Shown here piece after piece: positions 25,692 to 32,866 of a DNA stretch of 37,170 nucleotides (within the stretch, counting starts at the first letter, position 1; each line of letters starts with the position of its first letter). Where the stretch lies: the NCBI GenBank assembly GCA_026225555.1, contig JAMFSY010000075.1, positions 1 to 37,170 on the forward strand, given 5' to 3'. Source of the stretch: Methylacidiphilales bacterium. Lineage in GTDB: Bacteria; Verrucomicrobiota; Verrucomicrobiia; Methylacidiphilales; UBA1321. The notes under the pieces are model-generated. The model saw nothing but the letters and a program-made list of their open reading frames with translations. It had not been told where the DNA came from and did no database searches. A program made the position numbers and the translations under genes.

Positions 25692-26863
25692 AAACCGCTA
25701 CCGAACTTGGCGATCCAGCGAAGTTGCCGGAGGATTTGCTGTCGCTCCTTCAGAAACAGAAGGTCCCCGTGGATGACCCACTCGTGGCACTCCTTGCTTG
25801 GACGCCTGTTTACACCATCAACATGCTGGCAGACGCCAGCATCCCACATTCGACCTATGCAAAGATTCTGGTCGATGTCGCCACGGCAGCGGGTCAGAAG
25901 GGTGGACAGGCATTCTTTAAGAATGCCGCTCAAGTTGCCATCCAAAGCGCGATGGCGACCCTCGCGGCCCTTCATGAACCCGTGACCATCGAGAACTGTT
26001 TCCGGGTTGTGACTGACCAGGTCGTATGGGGCGAAAAGAAATCGGCGGTGAATAAGTTAAGCAAATCAAAGGTCGGTTATTTACAGGACTATTTCCGTGA
26101 GTTTGACTTGCAACCGCCCGAACAGAAAAGCGGCATTATTTCGACGGTTTTCAATTATTTGCAGCCCTATACCGCGCCCGACATCGCACAGGTTTTCAGC
26201 CCCGTTGACCCGACCTTCGACATTAAGGAACTCGACCTTGGCCGCTTGGTGACGGTGAAGATTCCGCAGAAATACCAGACGGAAAAGAAATACGTCGGCC
26301 TGTTGTTAAAGATTTTGTTCTACCTGCACGCCTTGCGCCGGTACGACTTGCCCGCCGCCGTCCGGGAAGGGCGGAACTTAATCGTTCTCGTCTTGGACGA
26401 GGCCCAGGAAACCGTCCTCGTTAGCGAAGACGGCATCTCCGACTACAACGTGGTCGATAAAATTCGCGGCGCACGCGCCACCACGATCAATTCCACTCAA
26501 TCGCCCACCTCTTATATCCCGCCGATGGGTACGCGGGAAAAGGCCGACGTGTTTCTCCTCAATCTCGGCAATAAAATCTATTTCACCGCAGCCGATAAGC
26601 TCGCTTCCGAAATGCTGGCCGACTCCATCGGCAAGCGGACGATCAAAAAAAGGACGTGGGGACGTTCCGGCGGCAAAAGCACGGTGAGCTGGAGCGAACA
26701 GGACGAACACCTCATAAAACCGCACATTCTGCGCTCACTGCCGAAACATGTCGCCGTCATCAAACACTGTGAACGGCGTTACAAGCGCGCCTATTTGCCG
26801 CCGTCCCGTTTCACCAAACCCAAACCTCTGCCCCCACCCTCACATCAAGGAACCCACTCATGA
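25688..26863 (+). CDS. Coupling-protein-like ATPase (VirD4/TraD-type C-terminal half), no recognisable Walker A
   Basis: 391 residues from ATG 25688, overlapping the previous stop. The C-terminal half matches type IV coupling proteins: LIVLVLDEAQETV (Walker B), KIRGARATTINSTQSPTSY (Arg/Gln sensor), FLLNLGNKIYFTAAD and the ending RSLPKHVAVIKHCE. The N-terminal half has no membrane helices and no GxxGxGKS motif. Full coupling proteins usually exceed 500 residues, so this is a shortened form. It may work as part of another ATPase or recruit the relaxosome to a resident channel. The 21 residues upstream of 25688 in the same frame overlap the ATPase gene and are not used. Confidence 0.82.
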   Translation: MKTATELGDPAKLPEDLLSLLQKQKVPVDDPLVALLAWTPVYTINMLADASIPHSTYAKILVDVATAAGQKGGQAFFKNAAQVAIQSAMATLAALHEPVTIENCFRVVTDQVVWGEKKSAVNKLSKSKVGYLQDYFREFDLQPPEQKSGIISTVFNYLQPYTAPDIAQVFSPVDPTFDIKELDLGRLVTVKIPQKYQTEKKYVGLLLKILFYLHALRRYDLPAAVREGRNLIVLVLDEAQETVLVSEDGISDYNVVDKIRGARATTINSTQSPTSYIPPMGTREKADVFLLNLGNKIYFTAADKLASEMLADSIGKRTIKKRTWGRSGGKSTVSWSEQDEHLIKPHILRSLPKHVAVIKHCERRYKRAYLPPSRFTKPKPLPPPSHQGTHS

Positions 26864-27036
26864 ATCCCATTCGCCAATGGATCGAAGATCTTCTTGCCTG
26901 CGCCAGAAAGAAGGCCGCGATTACGCAAATCAAAAGAGAACTGGATGAGCAACTATTTCTGTTTGCCATCGAGATCGGACGCGGGAGAGCGCTTATCCAA
27001 CAGGCCGTTACGAAGACCCAAACGACCCGTCCGTGA
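26860..27036 (+). CDS. Small transfer-operon protein (58 residues)
   Basis: The ATG overlaps the previous stop (ATGA) and its TGA overlaps the next ATG (TGATG), which is strong evidence that this short gene is translated. It reads MNPIRQWIEDLLACARKK, then a charged helix (ITQIKRELDEQLF), and ends in TTRP. It appears wholly helical. No family is recognised. Confidence 0.75.
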   Translation: MNPIRQWIEDLLACARKKAAITQIKRELDEQLFLFAIEIGRGRALIQQAVTKTQTTRP

Positions 27037-27503
27037 TGCACGAGGCGCATGTCCTCTACCGCGCGGAACAGCCGCCGAGCTGGAATCTCAATCCCACCGA
27101 CGACAGCGCCGTGCCACTTGGCCCCACCGTGGCCGTGACCAATCCGGCGAAAGAAACGACGGCCATGACGGGCGAGCTGGAACAGAAAGTCCAGCAGCAG
27201 AACCAGCTTCTCCAAGCGACCTTCGAGCAGAATCAGAAACTAAGCGATGAATTAAAAAAGTTGCAGGATGACGTGGCGAAGACTCAGGGGATCGCTTCGG
27301 CCAATGATGCCCTGCAAAAGCAGGTAGCTGATCTTCAAGCGCAGCTAACGAAACTGCAACAGGTGTTGGCTGCGCAAAGTCACCCGACTCCACCAGTTGT
27401 ACCGAAACCCGCCGACCAGAAACCGTGGTGGCAATTTTGGTCGCTCACCCCCGCTTCCACCTCCGCGCCTGCCGACCCAACCCAAACGAAAGGAAAGAAA
27501 TGA
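27036..27503 (+). CDS. Coiled-coil protein of the transfer operon
   Basis: 155 residues from ATG 27036. A long coiled coil (about 50-120: LEQKVQQQNQLLQATFEQNQ, then KLSDELKKLQDDV and QKQVADLQAQLTKLQQVL), a Pro-rich linker, and a Trp-rich patch KPWWQFWS. It is likely a structural or adaptor protein. The stop overlaps the next start. Confidence 0.75.
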   Translation: MHEAHVLYRAEQPPSWNLNPTDDSAVPLGPTVAVTNPAKETTAMTGELEQKVQQQNQLLQATFEQNQKLSDELKKLQDDVAKTQGIASANDALQKQVADLQAQLTKLQQVLAAQSHPTPPVVPKPADQKPWWQFWSLTPASTSAPADPTQTKGKK

Positions 27504-27760
27504 CACATATCACCGTGCCTTTGCCCGACGACGTGGCGAAGACCTATTACGAAGCAGCCCAAAAGCTCTCGGATCATCTGGCCGAGATTGGCCAGGCTCC
27601 CAACGCTCAAACCCTCATGCGTTTCATTCTGGCGTCATACACTCCCGATGAAATCGCCAGCCAGTTTGACATGGCGTTGAGGAACCTGGTCGGGGCACCG
27701 ATTCCCGACGAACAGGATGTTTATGTGTTCGCGGCGGAATTTGACGAAGTGCCTGCTTAA
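27500..27760 (+). CDS. Small acidic transfer-operon protein
   Basis: 86 residues from ATG 27500, with AGGAAAG just upstream and ATGA overlap with the coiled-coil gene. The N-terminus reads MTHITVPLPDDVAKTYYEAAQKL, a strand followed by a helix, and LMRFILASYTPDEI gives a second helix: a ribbon-helix-helix-like layout. The C-terminus is acidic. It may be a DNA-binding or antirestriction-like protein; not assigned. Confidence 0.75.
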   Translation: MTHITVPLPDDVAKTYYEAAQKLSDHLAEIGQAPNAQTLMRFILASYTPDEIASQFDMALRNLVGAPIPDEQDVYVFAAEFDEVPA

Positions 27761-27821
27761 TCCCAACCCGAATACGAAATAACGCCTCTTAGAAACTCAT
27801 CAGCATCAACTACCAAAAAAT

Positions 27822-28256
27822 ATGGCTATCAAAGAAAAAAGTCAGACCGCCGTCCCCATGCCCGGAATGCCACCCATACGGGGCATGACAACCGAGGGGT
27901 TCATTTTCAACGACCAGATTGACGCCCGTTTGAATAAATTCATCGCGGACAATCCCGAAATCAACGATCACTACACGAAGCTCGTAAAAGAGCATCCCGA
28001 CAGGGCCATTCGCAGCCTGATGCTTCGCAGCATGTTTAAGCATGAGCGCGTGGCCGAAAGGAACGCTCTGCAAGCACCACAAGCCAGGGAATGGGCGAAT
28101 CAGAATCCCGCCTTGGCCCAGGAAGTCGCTGCGAAGATCAAAACGACGAATCCGATCATGCGTGCGGCGCAATTTATCCGAGGAATCGGCAGAGCGAAGG
28201 CGAACATCGAATTCGCCCCGCCCGCTCCCAAAACAGGTCTCAGCATTCCTATCTGA
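27822..28256 (+). CDS. Hypothetical protein, paralogue A
   Basis: 144 residues. The helical core is INDHYTKLVKEHPDRAIRSL, then MLRSMFKHERVAERN and a Pro-rich end. It is clearly related to the protein at 29164-29586 (TEHYRRMVKQYPEHAVKTIM, then CRKMIQHDEIRDLA). The two flank the PEP-CTERM gene. No known family; probably transcribed with the transfer operon, 61 bp after the previous stop. Confidence 0.72.
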   Translation: MAIKEKSQTAVPMPGMPPIRGMTTEGFIFNDQIDARLNKFIADNPEINDHYTKLVKEHPDRAIRSLMLRSMFKHERVAERNALQAPQAREWANQNPALAQEVAAKIKTTNPIMRAAQFIRGIGRAKANIEFAPPAPKTGLSIPI

Positions 28257-28374
28257 ACGCCAGGCGGGAGGTTTCAGGAAGTACGTTGCCGCCAGTGTAC
28301 AAGGTGGTGGCCCAATAAGCGCGTCTTCCTGTTGCCCCAGCCATTCACCCAATCCTTTGAAATCAACCGACCCT

Positions 28375-29127
28375 ATGAATCTCAAATCAAACATCTACAG
28401 TCTCGTAAGCATCGCTCCACCCAAAGCGGCGGCAACGCTGGCGATTTTCATACTCAGCGCGCTCGCAGCGGATGCGACGCCGATAACCATTCCCAACTAT
28501 TCGTTCGAGACGCCGAGTTCTCAGGTAGCGACATCTACCAATTTCAATATCCTCCCAGGCTGGGTCTTCAATGTGAAAGGGGGAAGTCAATTCGGGACAG
28601 CCACGATTTCGCTCAATTATGCGAATCCGGGTACGTCCACCGGCAGGTTCTACGCGACCATCAACAACGATTGGCCTAACGTTACGGATACGATCACCTC
28701 TGCGGCGTCGCTGGGAACCATTACGCCACTGACCGAATACACCTTGACGGTCGCCATTGGAAACGAAAACAAGAGCGATTCGAGTTTGTACGGCGCACCC
28801 GGCAACGTGGCATTCAGCTTGTTGGCTAATGGCGTCGTATTTGCCACCGAGACCGTGCCCAACGGAACCGTGCCCAATGGATCATTCGAGGATTTCACAC
28901 TCAGCTACAGCACCCCCGCTTCGGCATCGATTATCGGGGACGATCTCACCCTCCAGCTCGCGACGTTGCCGGAACAGGGCACCGCTTATCAGCCCGCCTT
29001 TGACAATATTCGACTCGATGCTACGCAGATCGACCCGCCTGCTGTCGTGCCCGAGCCAAGCACATGGTCGCTATTGTTGTCCGGGGCGCTGACGCTTGGT
29101 TGGCTGATGCGGCGGAGACGAGCGTAG
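28375..29127 (+). CDS. PEP-CTERM sorting-domain protein
   Basis: 250 residues from ATG 28375; frames further upstream overlap paralogue A. Signal peptide about 1-36 (AATLAIFILSALAADATP). A single beta-sandwich follows (NYSFETP at the start, NIRLDATQ at the end), like DUF642-type or jelly-roll domains. It ends in a textbook tripartite signal: VVPEPSTW, hydrophobic helix, RRRRA. It would be exported, cut by an XrtA-type exosortase and attached at the surface. The signal differs from the tail of RHS protein 2, so the host's general exosortase probably handles it. Confidence 0.9.
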   Translation: MNLKSNIYSLVSIAPPKAAATLAIFILSALAADATPITIPNYSFETPSSQVATSTNFNILPGWVFNVKGGSQFGTATISLNYANPGTSTGRFYATINNDWPNVTDTITSAASLGTITPLTEYTLTVAIGNENKSDSSLYGAPGNVAFSLLANGVVFATETVPNGTVPNGSFEDFTLSYSTPASASIIGDDLTLQLATLPEQGTAYQPAFDNIRLDATQIDPPAVVPEPSTWSLLLSGALTLGWLMRRRRA

Positions 29128-29163
29128 AAGGATGTTCAGGGCACGCTGATTAATAAAAACGCA

Positions 29164-29586
29164 ATGACCGTGGCGAATTCCGATCAGGCTGGGCAAGCGA
29201 AGGCGATTATGCAACTCCGGCCCACCTTTAGATTGCATCCGGTAGTTGAAGCAAAGCTTGCTCAATACATGAGTGAGCATCCCCAAGAAACAGAGCACTA
29301 CCGGCGCATGGTAAAGCAGTATCCTGAGCACGCGGTTAAAACGATCATGTGCCGCAAGATGATTCAGCACGATGAAATCCGCGACCTCGCCACTCGCCTT
29401 ACACCTTTGGTTAAGGAATGGATCTCCGCGACACCGGGCCTACATGACCGCATCATTGAGGGGATCAAAAACGTTCAGCCGCTCAATTACAGTGTGGCGT
29501 ATGTCGAGGAGGCTTTGCGGACGAAAGCCGCATTGATTTCGCCACCGTCAGTCGCCCGCATCGGAACAGGCGTTTCCGTCGGCTAG
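29164..29586 (+). CDS. Hypothetical protein, paralogue B
   Basis: 140 residues, related over most of its length to paralogue A (27822-28256). It has VVEAKLAQYMSEHPQETEHY, then helices ending in IEGIKNVQPLNY, and a Ser/Gly-rich tail. It is helical and without a signal peptide, so it is probably cytoplasmic. Two copies on either side of the PEP-CTERM gene suggest that gene was inserted between them, or that the block duplicated. Confidence 0.7.
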   Translation: MTVANSDQAGQAKAIMQLRPTFRLHPVVEAKLAQYMSEHPQETEHYRRMVKQYPEHAVKTIMCRKMIQHDEIRDLATRLTPLVKEWISATPGLHDRIIEGIKNVQPLNYSVAYVEEALRTKAALISPPSVARIGTGVSVG

Positions 29587-29611
29587 TATTACGAGCGAAA
29601 GCCGCGCCATT

Positions 29612-29630
29612 CTGCACTGTGCTCGTGCAG
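29612..29630 (+). terminator. Hairpin after paralogue B
   Basis: CTGCAC and GTGCAG around a 7-base loop, enclosed by TTCTGC and GCAGAA a few bases out. There is no T-run, so a factor-dependent or weak terminator at most. Confidence 0.35.
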
Positions 29631-29682
29631 CGCAGAACGGGCCTTTGTCCATCCCAGCCGCGCTTAGCCATTCGGCGAGAAT

Positions 29683-29901
29683 CTAATCCGAACCAATCCC
29701 GAATTTTTCGCTTAGGGCGGCCCGCAGACGGCGCGCGATACATGAGTCTTCTTCATCCTGATAATTCTCGGCCAAATCAAGGATGGTGTGCATCAACTCA
29801 ACGACTACCTCCTCGTCGGTCATGCCCTTCCTGACGGCGATTTCGTGGACCTTCGCCGCATATTTGTCCGGAAGGTCCGAGATAGAAAAGTTTGCAGTCA
29901 T
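29683..29901 (-). CDS. Ribbon-helix-helix-like small protein
   Basis: 72 residues. FSISDLPDKYAAKVHEIAVRKGMTDEEVVVELMHTILDLAEN has the strand-helix-helix order of ribbon-helix-helix proteins, followed by a charged tail (DEEDSCIARRLRAAL). It is possibly a repressor or antitoxin, but no toxin is seen beside it. It converges with paralogue B. Confidence 0.65.
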   Translation of the reverse strand: MTANFSISDLPDKYAAKVHEIAVRKGMTDEEVVVELMHTILDLAENYQDEEDSCIARRLRAALSEKFGIGSD

Positions 29902-30038
29902 AATATTGGTTAACTTTGATTTACGACTTAAGTTTTTCGCTTGGTGTCCGATACTGCGAAGATTTGTGTTACAACGCAGCCATAAAAAAGCAAGTTTCGA
30001 CCCAAACTTAGCTTCGACTGGATTGGACTCAATGAAAA

Positions 30039-30056
30039 AGCGAGCTACAGCTCGCT
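30039..30056 (-). terminator. Perfect hairpin with T-run on the minus strand
   Basis: On the minus strand AGCGAGCT-GT-AGCTCGCT is followed by TTTTT, a good intrinsic terminator for transcripts coming from 30622 leftwards. It could also serve as an operator for the XRE gene 22 bp away. Confidence 0.65.
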
Positions 30057-30077
30057 CTCAATTCTGACTCGCACGGC

Positions 30078-30311
30078 ATGATAAGTGGGGTGAAGCGGGC
30101 ACCTCATGTTGTTTTTGGCCAAAACCTTTGCCGCCTTCGCACCTCTGCAAAATTGACCCAGGAAACATTGGCCGAAAAGGCCGATCTAAGTCGCCGGTTC
30201 ATCCAAGAAATTGAAGCCGGAAGCAAAAATCCATCGGTCAATACCGTTGTGCGGTTGAAAAAGGCCCTCGACTGTTCGTGGAACGAGCTGTTCGCTCAGA
30301 CCGACGAATAA
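30078..30311 (+). CDS. XRE-family transcriptional regulator 4
   Basis: 77 residues from ATG 30078. The helix-turn-helix is TQETLAEKADLSRRFIQEIEAG, then KNPSVNTVVRLKKAL and the ending SWNELFAQTDE. It belongs to the same four-member family as the genes at 18443, 19659 and 20367. It is the only member on the transfer side of the element. Confidence 0.83.
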   Translation: MISGVKRAPHVVFGQNLCRLRTSAKLTQETLAEKADLSRRFIQEIEAGSKNPSVNTVVRLKKALDCSWNELFAQTDE

Positions 30312-30355
30312 AACGGCCTAATTCCCGTCACCCTAGAGGGAAAGAGAGTGAACTA

Positions 30356-30622
30356 TCACGTTCCCCACCATCGTCTAATCTGGGTTTGGGGGGCCGATAA
30401 TCCCCCGAAATGAGTCGGGGCCTTCTCATGGCTGCGGGCGGAACGTATTAGCACCACGACACGAGGGACGGCATTGCTACTATCGTCAGCTACATCGAGC
30501 ATCGCTTTCACCGACTCGACGATGAACTGGTTTTCAGAGTAACCGATTAGGTTGGCGGTTGTTTTAAGCCTTACACTAATCTCGGACTCCATTTTGACCG
30601 ACTTAGGGATAAGAGGCAACAT
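30356..30622 (-). CDS. Ribbon-helix-helix-like protein with a short C-terminal strand
   Basis: 88 residues from ATG 30622. SEISVRLKTTANLIGYSENQFIVESVKAMLDVADD is a typical strand-helix-helix segment; VPRVVVLIRSAR follows. The second half of the outer-element protein at 2190-2924 has the same order, with PPIVVDFRAIS after its ribbon-helix-helix-like segment. It is divergent from the helix-turn-helix gene at 30755 across transfer operator copy 4. Confidence 0.68.
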   Translation of the reverse strand: MLPLIPKSVKMESEISVRLKTTANLIGYSENQFIVESVKAMLDVADDSSNAVPRVVVLIRSARSHEKAPTHFGGLSAPQTQIRRWWGT

Positions 30623-30658
30623 ATAAGCTTATTAACACAATTAAAGCCGTTTAGTTAC

Positions 30659-30683
30659 AACTACTAAGTAGTCTTTAGTAGTC
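30659..30683. promoter_or_regulatory. Transfer operator copy 4
   Basis: Palindrome AACTACT-A-AGTAGTC (30659-30673), TTT, then half-site AGTAGTC (30677-30683): the mirror image of copy 3. It lies between the divergent genes at 30622 and 30755. Confidence 0.75.
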
Positions 30684-30754
30684 ATAGAACATTTTGCCTT
30701 GGATTAGGTATGAATGGGGGTGGTCGATTTTCCCCAATTTTTGCCCTTAAATCC

Positions 30755-31138
30755 ATGAATCCCGAGCGACAACAGTTCCTCAATCTTCGTGACAAACCCG
30801 GAAAGCTCACCGCCGAAGAAGCCGCATGGCATCTTGGTTTCCTCGCTCACGAAATACCAATGCTGACGGCAGCGGGCCTGCTTAAGCCGCTTGGAAGACC
30901 GCCTGAAAATGGGGGCAAGTTCTTTGCTACCAATGATCTCGATAAGCTCAAGCGAGATTCGGCGTGGTTGGCGCAGGCGTGCGATGCCGTTGTCAAATAC
31001 TGGAAGGATCGAAACCTTCAAAAACCCACCAAAAATGCCAAAGCCAAATGGACGAAGAAAAGTTTCGGCGGCGCGATTCGCGCCGCCCATCCCACGAAGC
31101 CTCTCGCCGCCACCTCCAACCGTCCCACAAAATTATGA
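30755..31138 (+). CDS. Helix-turn-helix protein, paralogue C
   Basis: 127 residues from ATG 30755. The N-terminus (FLNLRDKPGKLTAEEAAWHLG to LLKPLGRP) is a MerR- or excisionase-like helix-turn-helix with the wing-like KFFATNDL; the C-terminus is very basic. It is related to the protein at 32458 (LLNLRRLPGRVSIRGAAALLN to FLKPLGNP, then KYFSTRTL). Both stand downstream of a palindrome-plus-half-site operator, so they are candidates to be the regulators that bind it. The stop overlaps the next start by ATGA. Confidence 0.75.
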   Translation: MNPERQQFLNLRDKPGKLTAEEAAWHLGFLAHEIPMLTAAGLLKPLGRPPENGGKFFATNDLDKLKRDSAWLAQACDAVVKYWKDRNLQKPTKNAKAKWTKKSFGGAIRAAHPTKPLAATSNRPTKL

Positions 31139-31428
31139 GTCCGACGCCATCTGAATATATTATTGCCCTCATCCGTTCGTTTCCGTGCCTGAAGCCAAAA
31201 CTTCACAGGTGGAACCCCGCGAGCTTTGATGCTGACGATTTCCACGAGATGATTCGCGGTTGGTCGAGCAGCGAGCGTCACGCCGCCTACTTCGTTCTTA
31301 CCGTCTGGAATCCCGGCTATGCCCGTGACCGTAGTTGGACTTTTGACGTTGTGGAGTCCATGTCCTCTCTCGATCCGGCAAATCGTGCGCCTATTCTTGC
31401 GTGGATTTCCCGGCCATTTTATCCGTAG
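31135..31428 (+). CDS. Small hypothetical protein coupled to paralogue C
   Basis: 97 residues; the ATG overlaps the previous TGA. Compact and mixed: EYIIALIRSFPCLKPKLHRWNP, MIRGWSSSERHAAYFVLTVWNP and a Trp-rich end. No membrane helix or known family. Translational coupling implies a function linked to paralogue C. Confidence 0.72.
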   Translation: MSPTPSEYIIALIRSFPCLKPKLHRWNPASFDADDFHEMIRGWSSSERHAAYFVLTVWNPGYARDRSWTFDVVESMSSLDPANRAPILAWISRPFYP

Positions 31429-31815
31429 AGAGAGTTTCTGGTTTGGCTTGGGTAATCCGGTTTTGCTTCGGGTTCTGTTTCTTTGGGGATTAATTTTGCC
31501 GCTTTCCTCTTAGGACACCTTCCGCAAGCAACGTAAGCCGTCCGCTTCGACGGCTGCACCCCGCGCCAGGGTCGCGCCAGCGAAGCTGGCACGACCCCGG
31601 CTGGCCCCGATTTCTTTCGTCGCGGCTTGCTCGCGGCCCCTCGGGATACCGGGGGGCCGCTCGCTGCGCCGCCGGGCCGGTTGAGGGAAGGAAAAGGAAG
31701 AGAAAGGTAAGCGCAGGTGCCCCCTGCGTCCGCTGCGCTCCCGCCCCGCCATAGTCGCTTTTTCCGGCCCTTCCGTGTCGTTGGTCGCTTCCCTCTCGGC
31801 AGCGATCCGAAGCGG
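31429..31815. other. GC-rich, strongly structured gene-free region
   Basis: No credible gene, although GC-richness creates several long overlapping frames on the minus strand. Hairpins: 31569-31597 (12 pairs plus one mismatch, GAA loop) and GCGGCCCC/GGGGCCGC at 31633-31640 and 31653-31660. It may be a structured RNA, a replication or transfer origin, or a terminator cluster; nothing decides between these. Confidence 0.45.
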
Positions 31816-32223
31816 TCAATGTTTTGCAGATCCTTCCGCAGCCGGTGGACGAGCAGTACATTCATCGGCCACCTCTTTGACGATGTGGAGCGCAATGAGC
31901 GCTTTCGTGAAACCCACGTATACGACGCTTTGAATGATGACCTCGATTATTTCCTCCTTCGTGGCACCGGCTCGGCAGGCTGCCTGAATACGAAGGCGTA
32001 AATGCGATTTGCCGTCTCCAATCGAAATGAGACTCGCGATGGCAATCAGCTCTTTGAATTTTGGCTCAAGCACGGTCCGGGCATGGATTTTTCCAAACGC
32101 GAATCCAACAAAATACTCCGCGAAGTCAGGGGAAATTCTCTTCAATTCCTCGACGAACGCCGGACCACTCTCGGGATCAATCGCAGATATTTCTTCCATC
32201 CCTTTAAGATAAGATTCAGGCAC
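31816..32223 (-). CDS. Carboxymuconolactone decarboxylase/AhpD-family protein
   Basis: 135 residues. The GTG at 32223 is chosen because GGAGG lies 7 bases upstream; ATG 32199 has none. The helical pattern matches the family: PDFAEYFVGFAFGKI, LEPKFKELIAIASLI, then AACRAGATKEEIIEVI and a closing helix with LIALHIVKEV. The Cys-x-x-Cys pair of true AhpD peroxidase adaptors is not seen; only one Cys occurs in the usual helix. It is probably cargo, perhaps for oxidative stress or aromatic metabolism. Its good ribosome site is unlike its neighbours, which suggests a different origin. Confidence 0.85.
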   Translation of the reverse strand: MPESYLKGMEEISAIDPESGPAFVEELKRISPDFAEYFVGFAFGKIHARTVLEPKFKELIAIASLISIGDGKSHLRLRIQAACRAGATKEEIIEVIIQSVVYVGFTKALIALHIVKEVADECTARPPAAEGSAKH

Positions 32224-32331
32224 GGCAAACCTCCATTTTAGGGCTTACAAATAATCAACGCCCCTCGGTTCCGTCCTCGTCTACTCTCCCGTAAAAACGC
32301 TTGGACTGGAAAATACAAGTAAGTCCGACAC

Positions 32332-32359
32332 CATGCCACGAACGCACCGTTCGCGCATG
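32332..32359. repeat. Extended inverted repeat before transfer operator copy 5
   Basis: CGAACG-CAC-CGTTCG (32339-32353) with outer arms CATGC and GCATG and one bulged base. It is between the AhpD-like gene and operator copy 5, and could be an operator or a bidirectional terminator. Confidence 0.5.
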
Positions 32360-32390
32360 TTACGATTTAGTGACGATGGGGCAAAAAGGG

Positions 32391-32415
32391 CACTACTAAG
32401 TAGTCTTTAGTAGTC
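32391..32415. promoter_or_regulatory. Transfer operator copy 5
   Basis: ACTACT-A-AGTAGT (32392-32404), TTT, then half-site AGTAGTC (32409-32415), as in copy 4. It is 42 bp before the ATG at 32458. Confidence 0.75.
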
Positions 32416-32457
32416 ATGGAATTTTCATCTCCGGCTGTGATCTACTCCAGGCACGCC

Positions 32458-32829
32458 ATGAAAAATCTATATTCCGCCCGCATCTCTCACTTGTACGATT
32501 ACGATCCACTGGTTCTGTTGAACCTGCGAAGATTGCCCGGTCGCGTCAGTATCCGGGGTGCGGCCGCGCTGCTTAATTTCGAGCCTGTCGCCATCAGGAC
32601 GTTGCTCATGCTCGGCTTTCTCAAGCCACTAGGTAATCCCCACAGCACTGAACACAAATATTTTTCCACCCGGACGTTGCTCAAGTTGTCCGAGAATGAA
32701 AAATGGCTGAATGACGCGACGAGAGCCCTGATGCGACATTGGGCTCGAAAGAATGCCCGCAGGGGGACCAGCCGTGCGCCGGCCAATGGCATCCATTTGC
32801 TTTCGCCGAAATCCAGAAGGCCGGAATGA
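32458..32829 (+). CDS. Helix-turn-helix protein, paralogue D
   Basis: 123 residues from ATG 32458. An in-frame ATG at 32416 directly abuts operator copy 5 and is less likely unless the mRNA is leaderless. The MerR/excisionase-like domain (about 20-75) is related to paralogue C, with GRVSIRGAAALLN, FLKPLGNP and KYFSTRTL. The C-terminus is basic (HWARKNARRG). It probably binds DNA and may regulate the transfer genes or act as a directionality factor. Confidence 0.75.
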   Translation: MKNLYSARISHLYDYDPLVLLNLRRLPGRVSIRGAAALLNFEPVAIRTLLMLGFLKPLGNPHSTEHKYFSTRTLLKLSENEKWLNDATRALMRHWARKNARRGTSRAPANGIHLLSPKSRRPE

Positions 32830-32866
32830 ATCCGCCGGGCTCGTTCACAGACTCCGAATCCACTCC

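Noticed and set aside
31419-31895. Several overlapping minus-strand frames
   Set aside because: They arise from GC-rich sequence without stops; Arg/Gly/Pro-rich with no start signals or domains.
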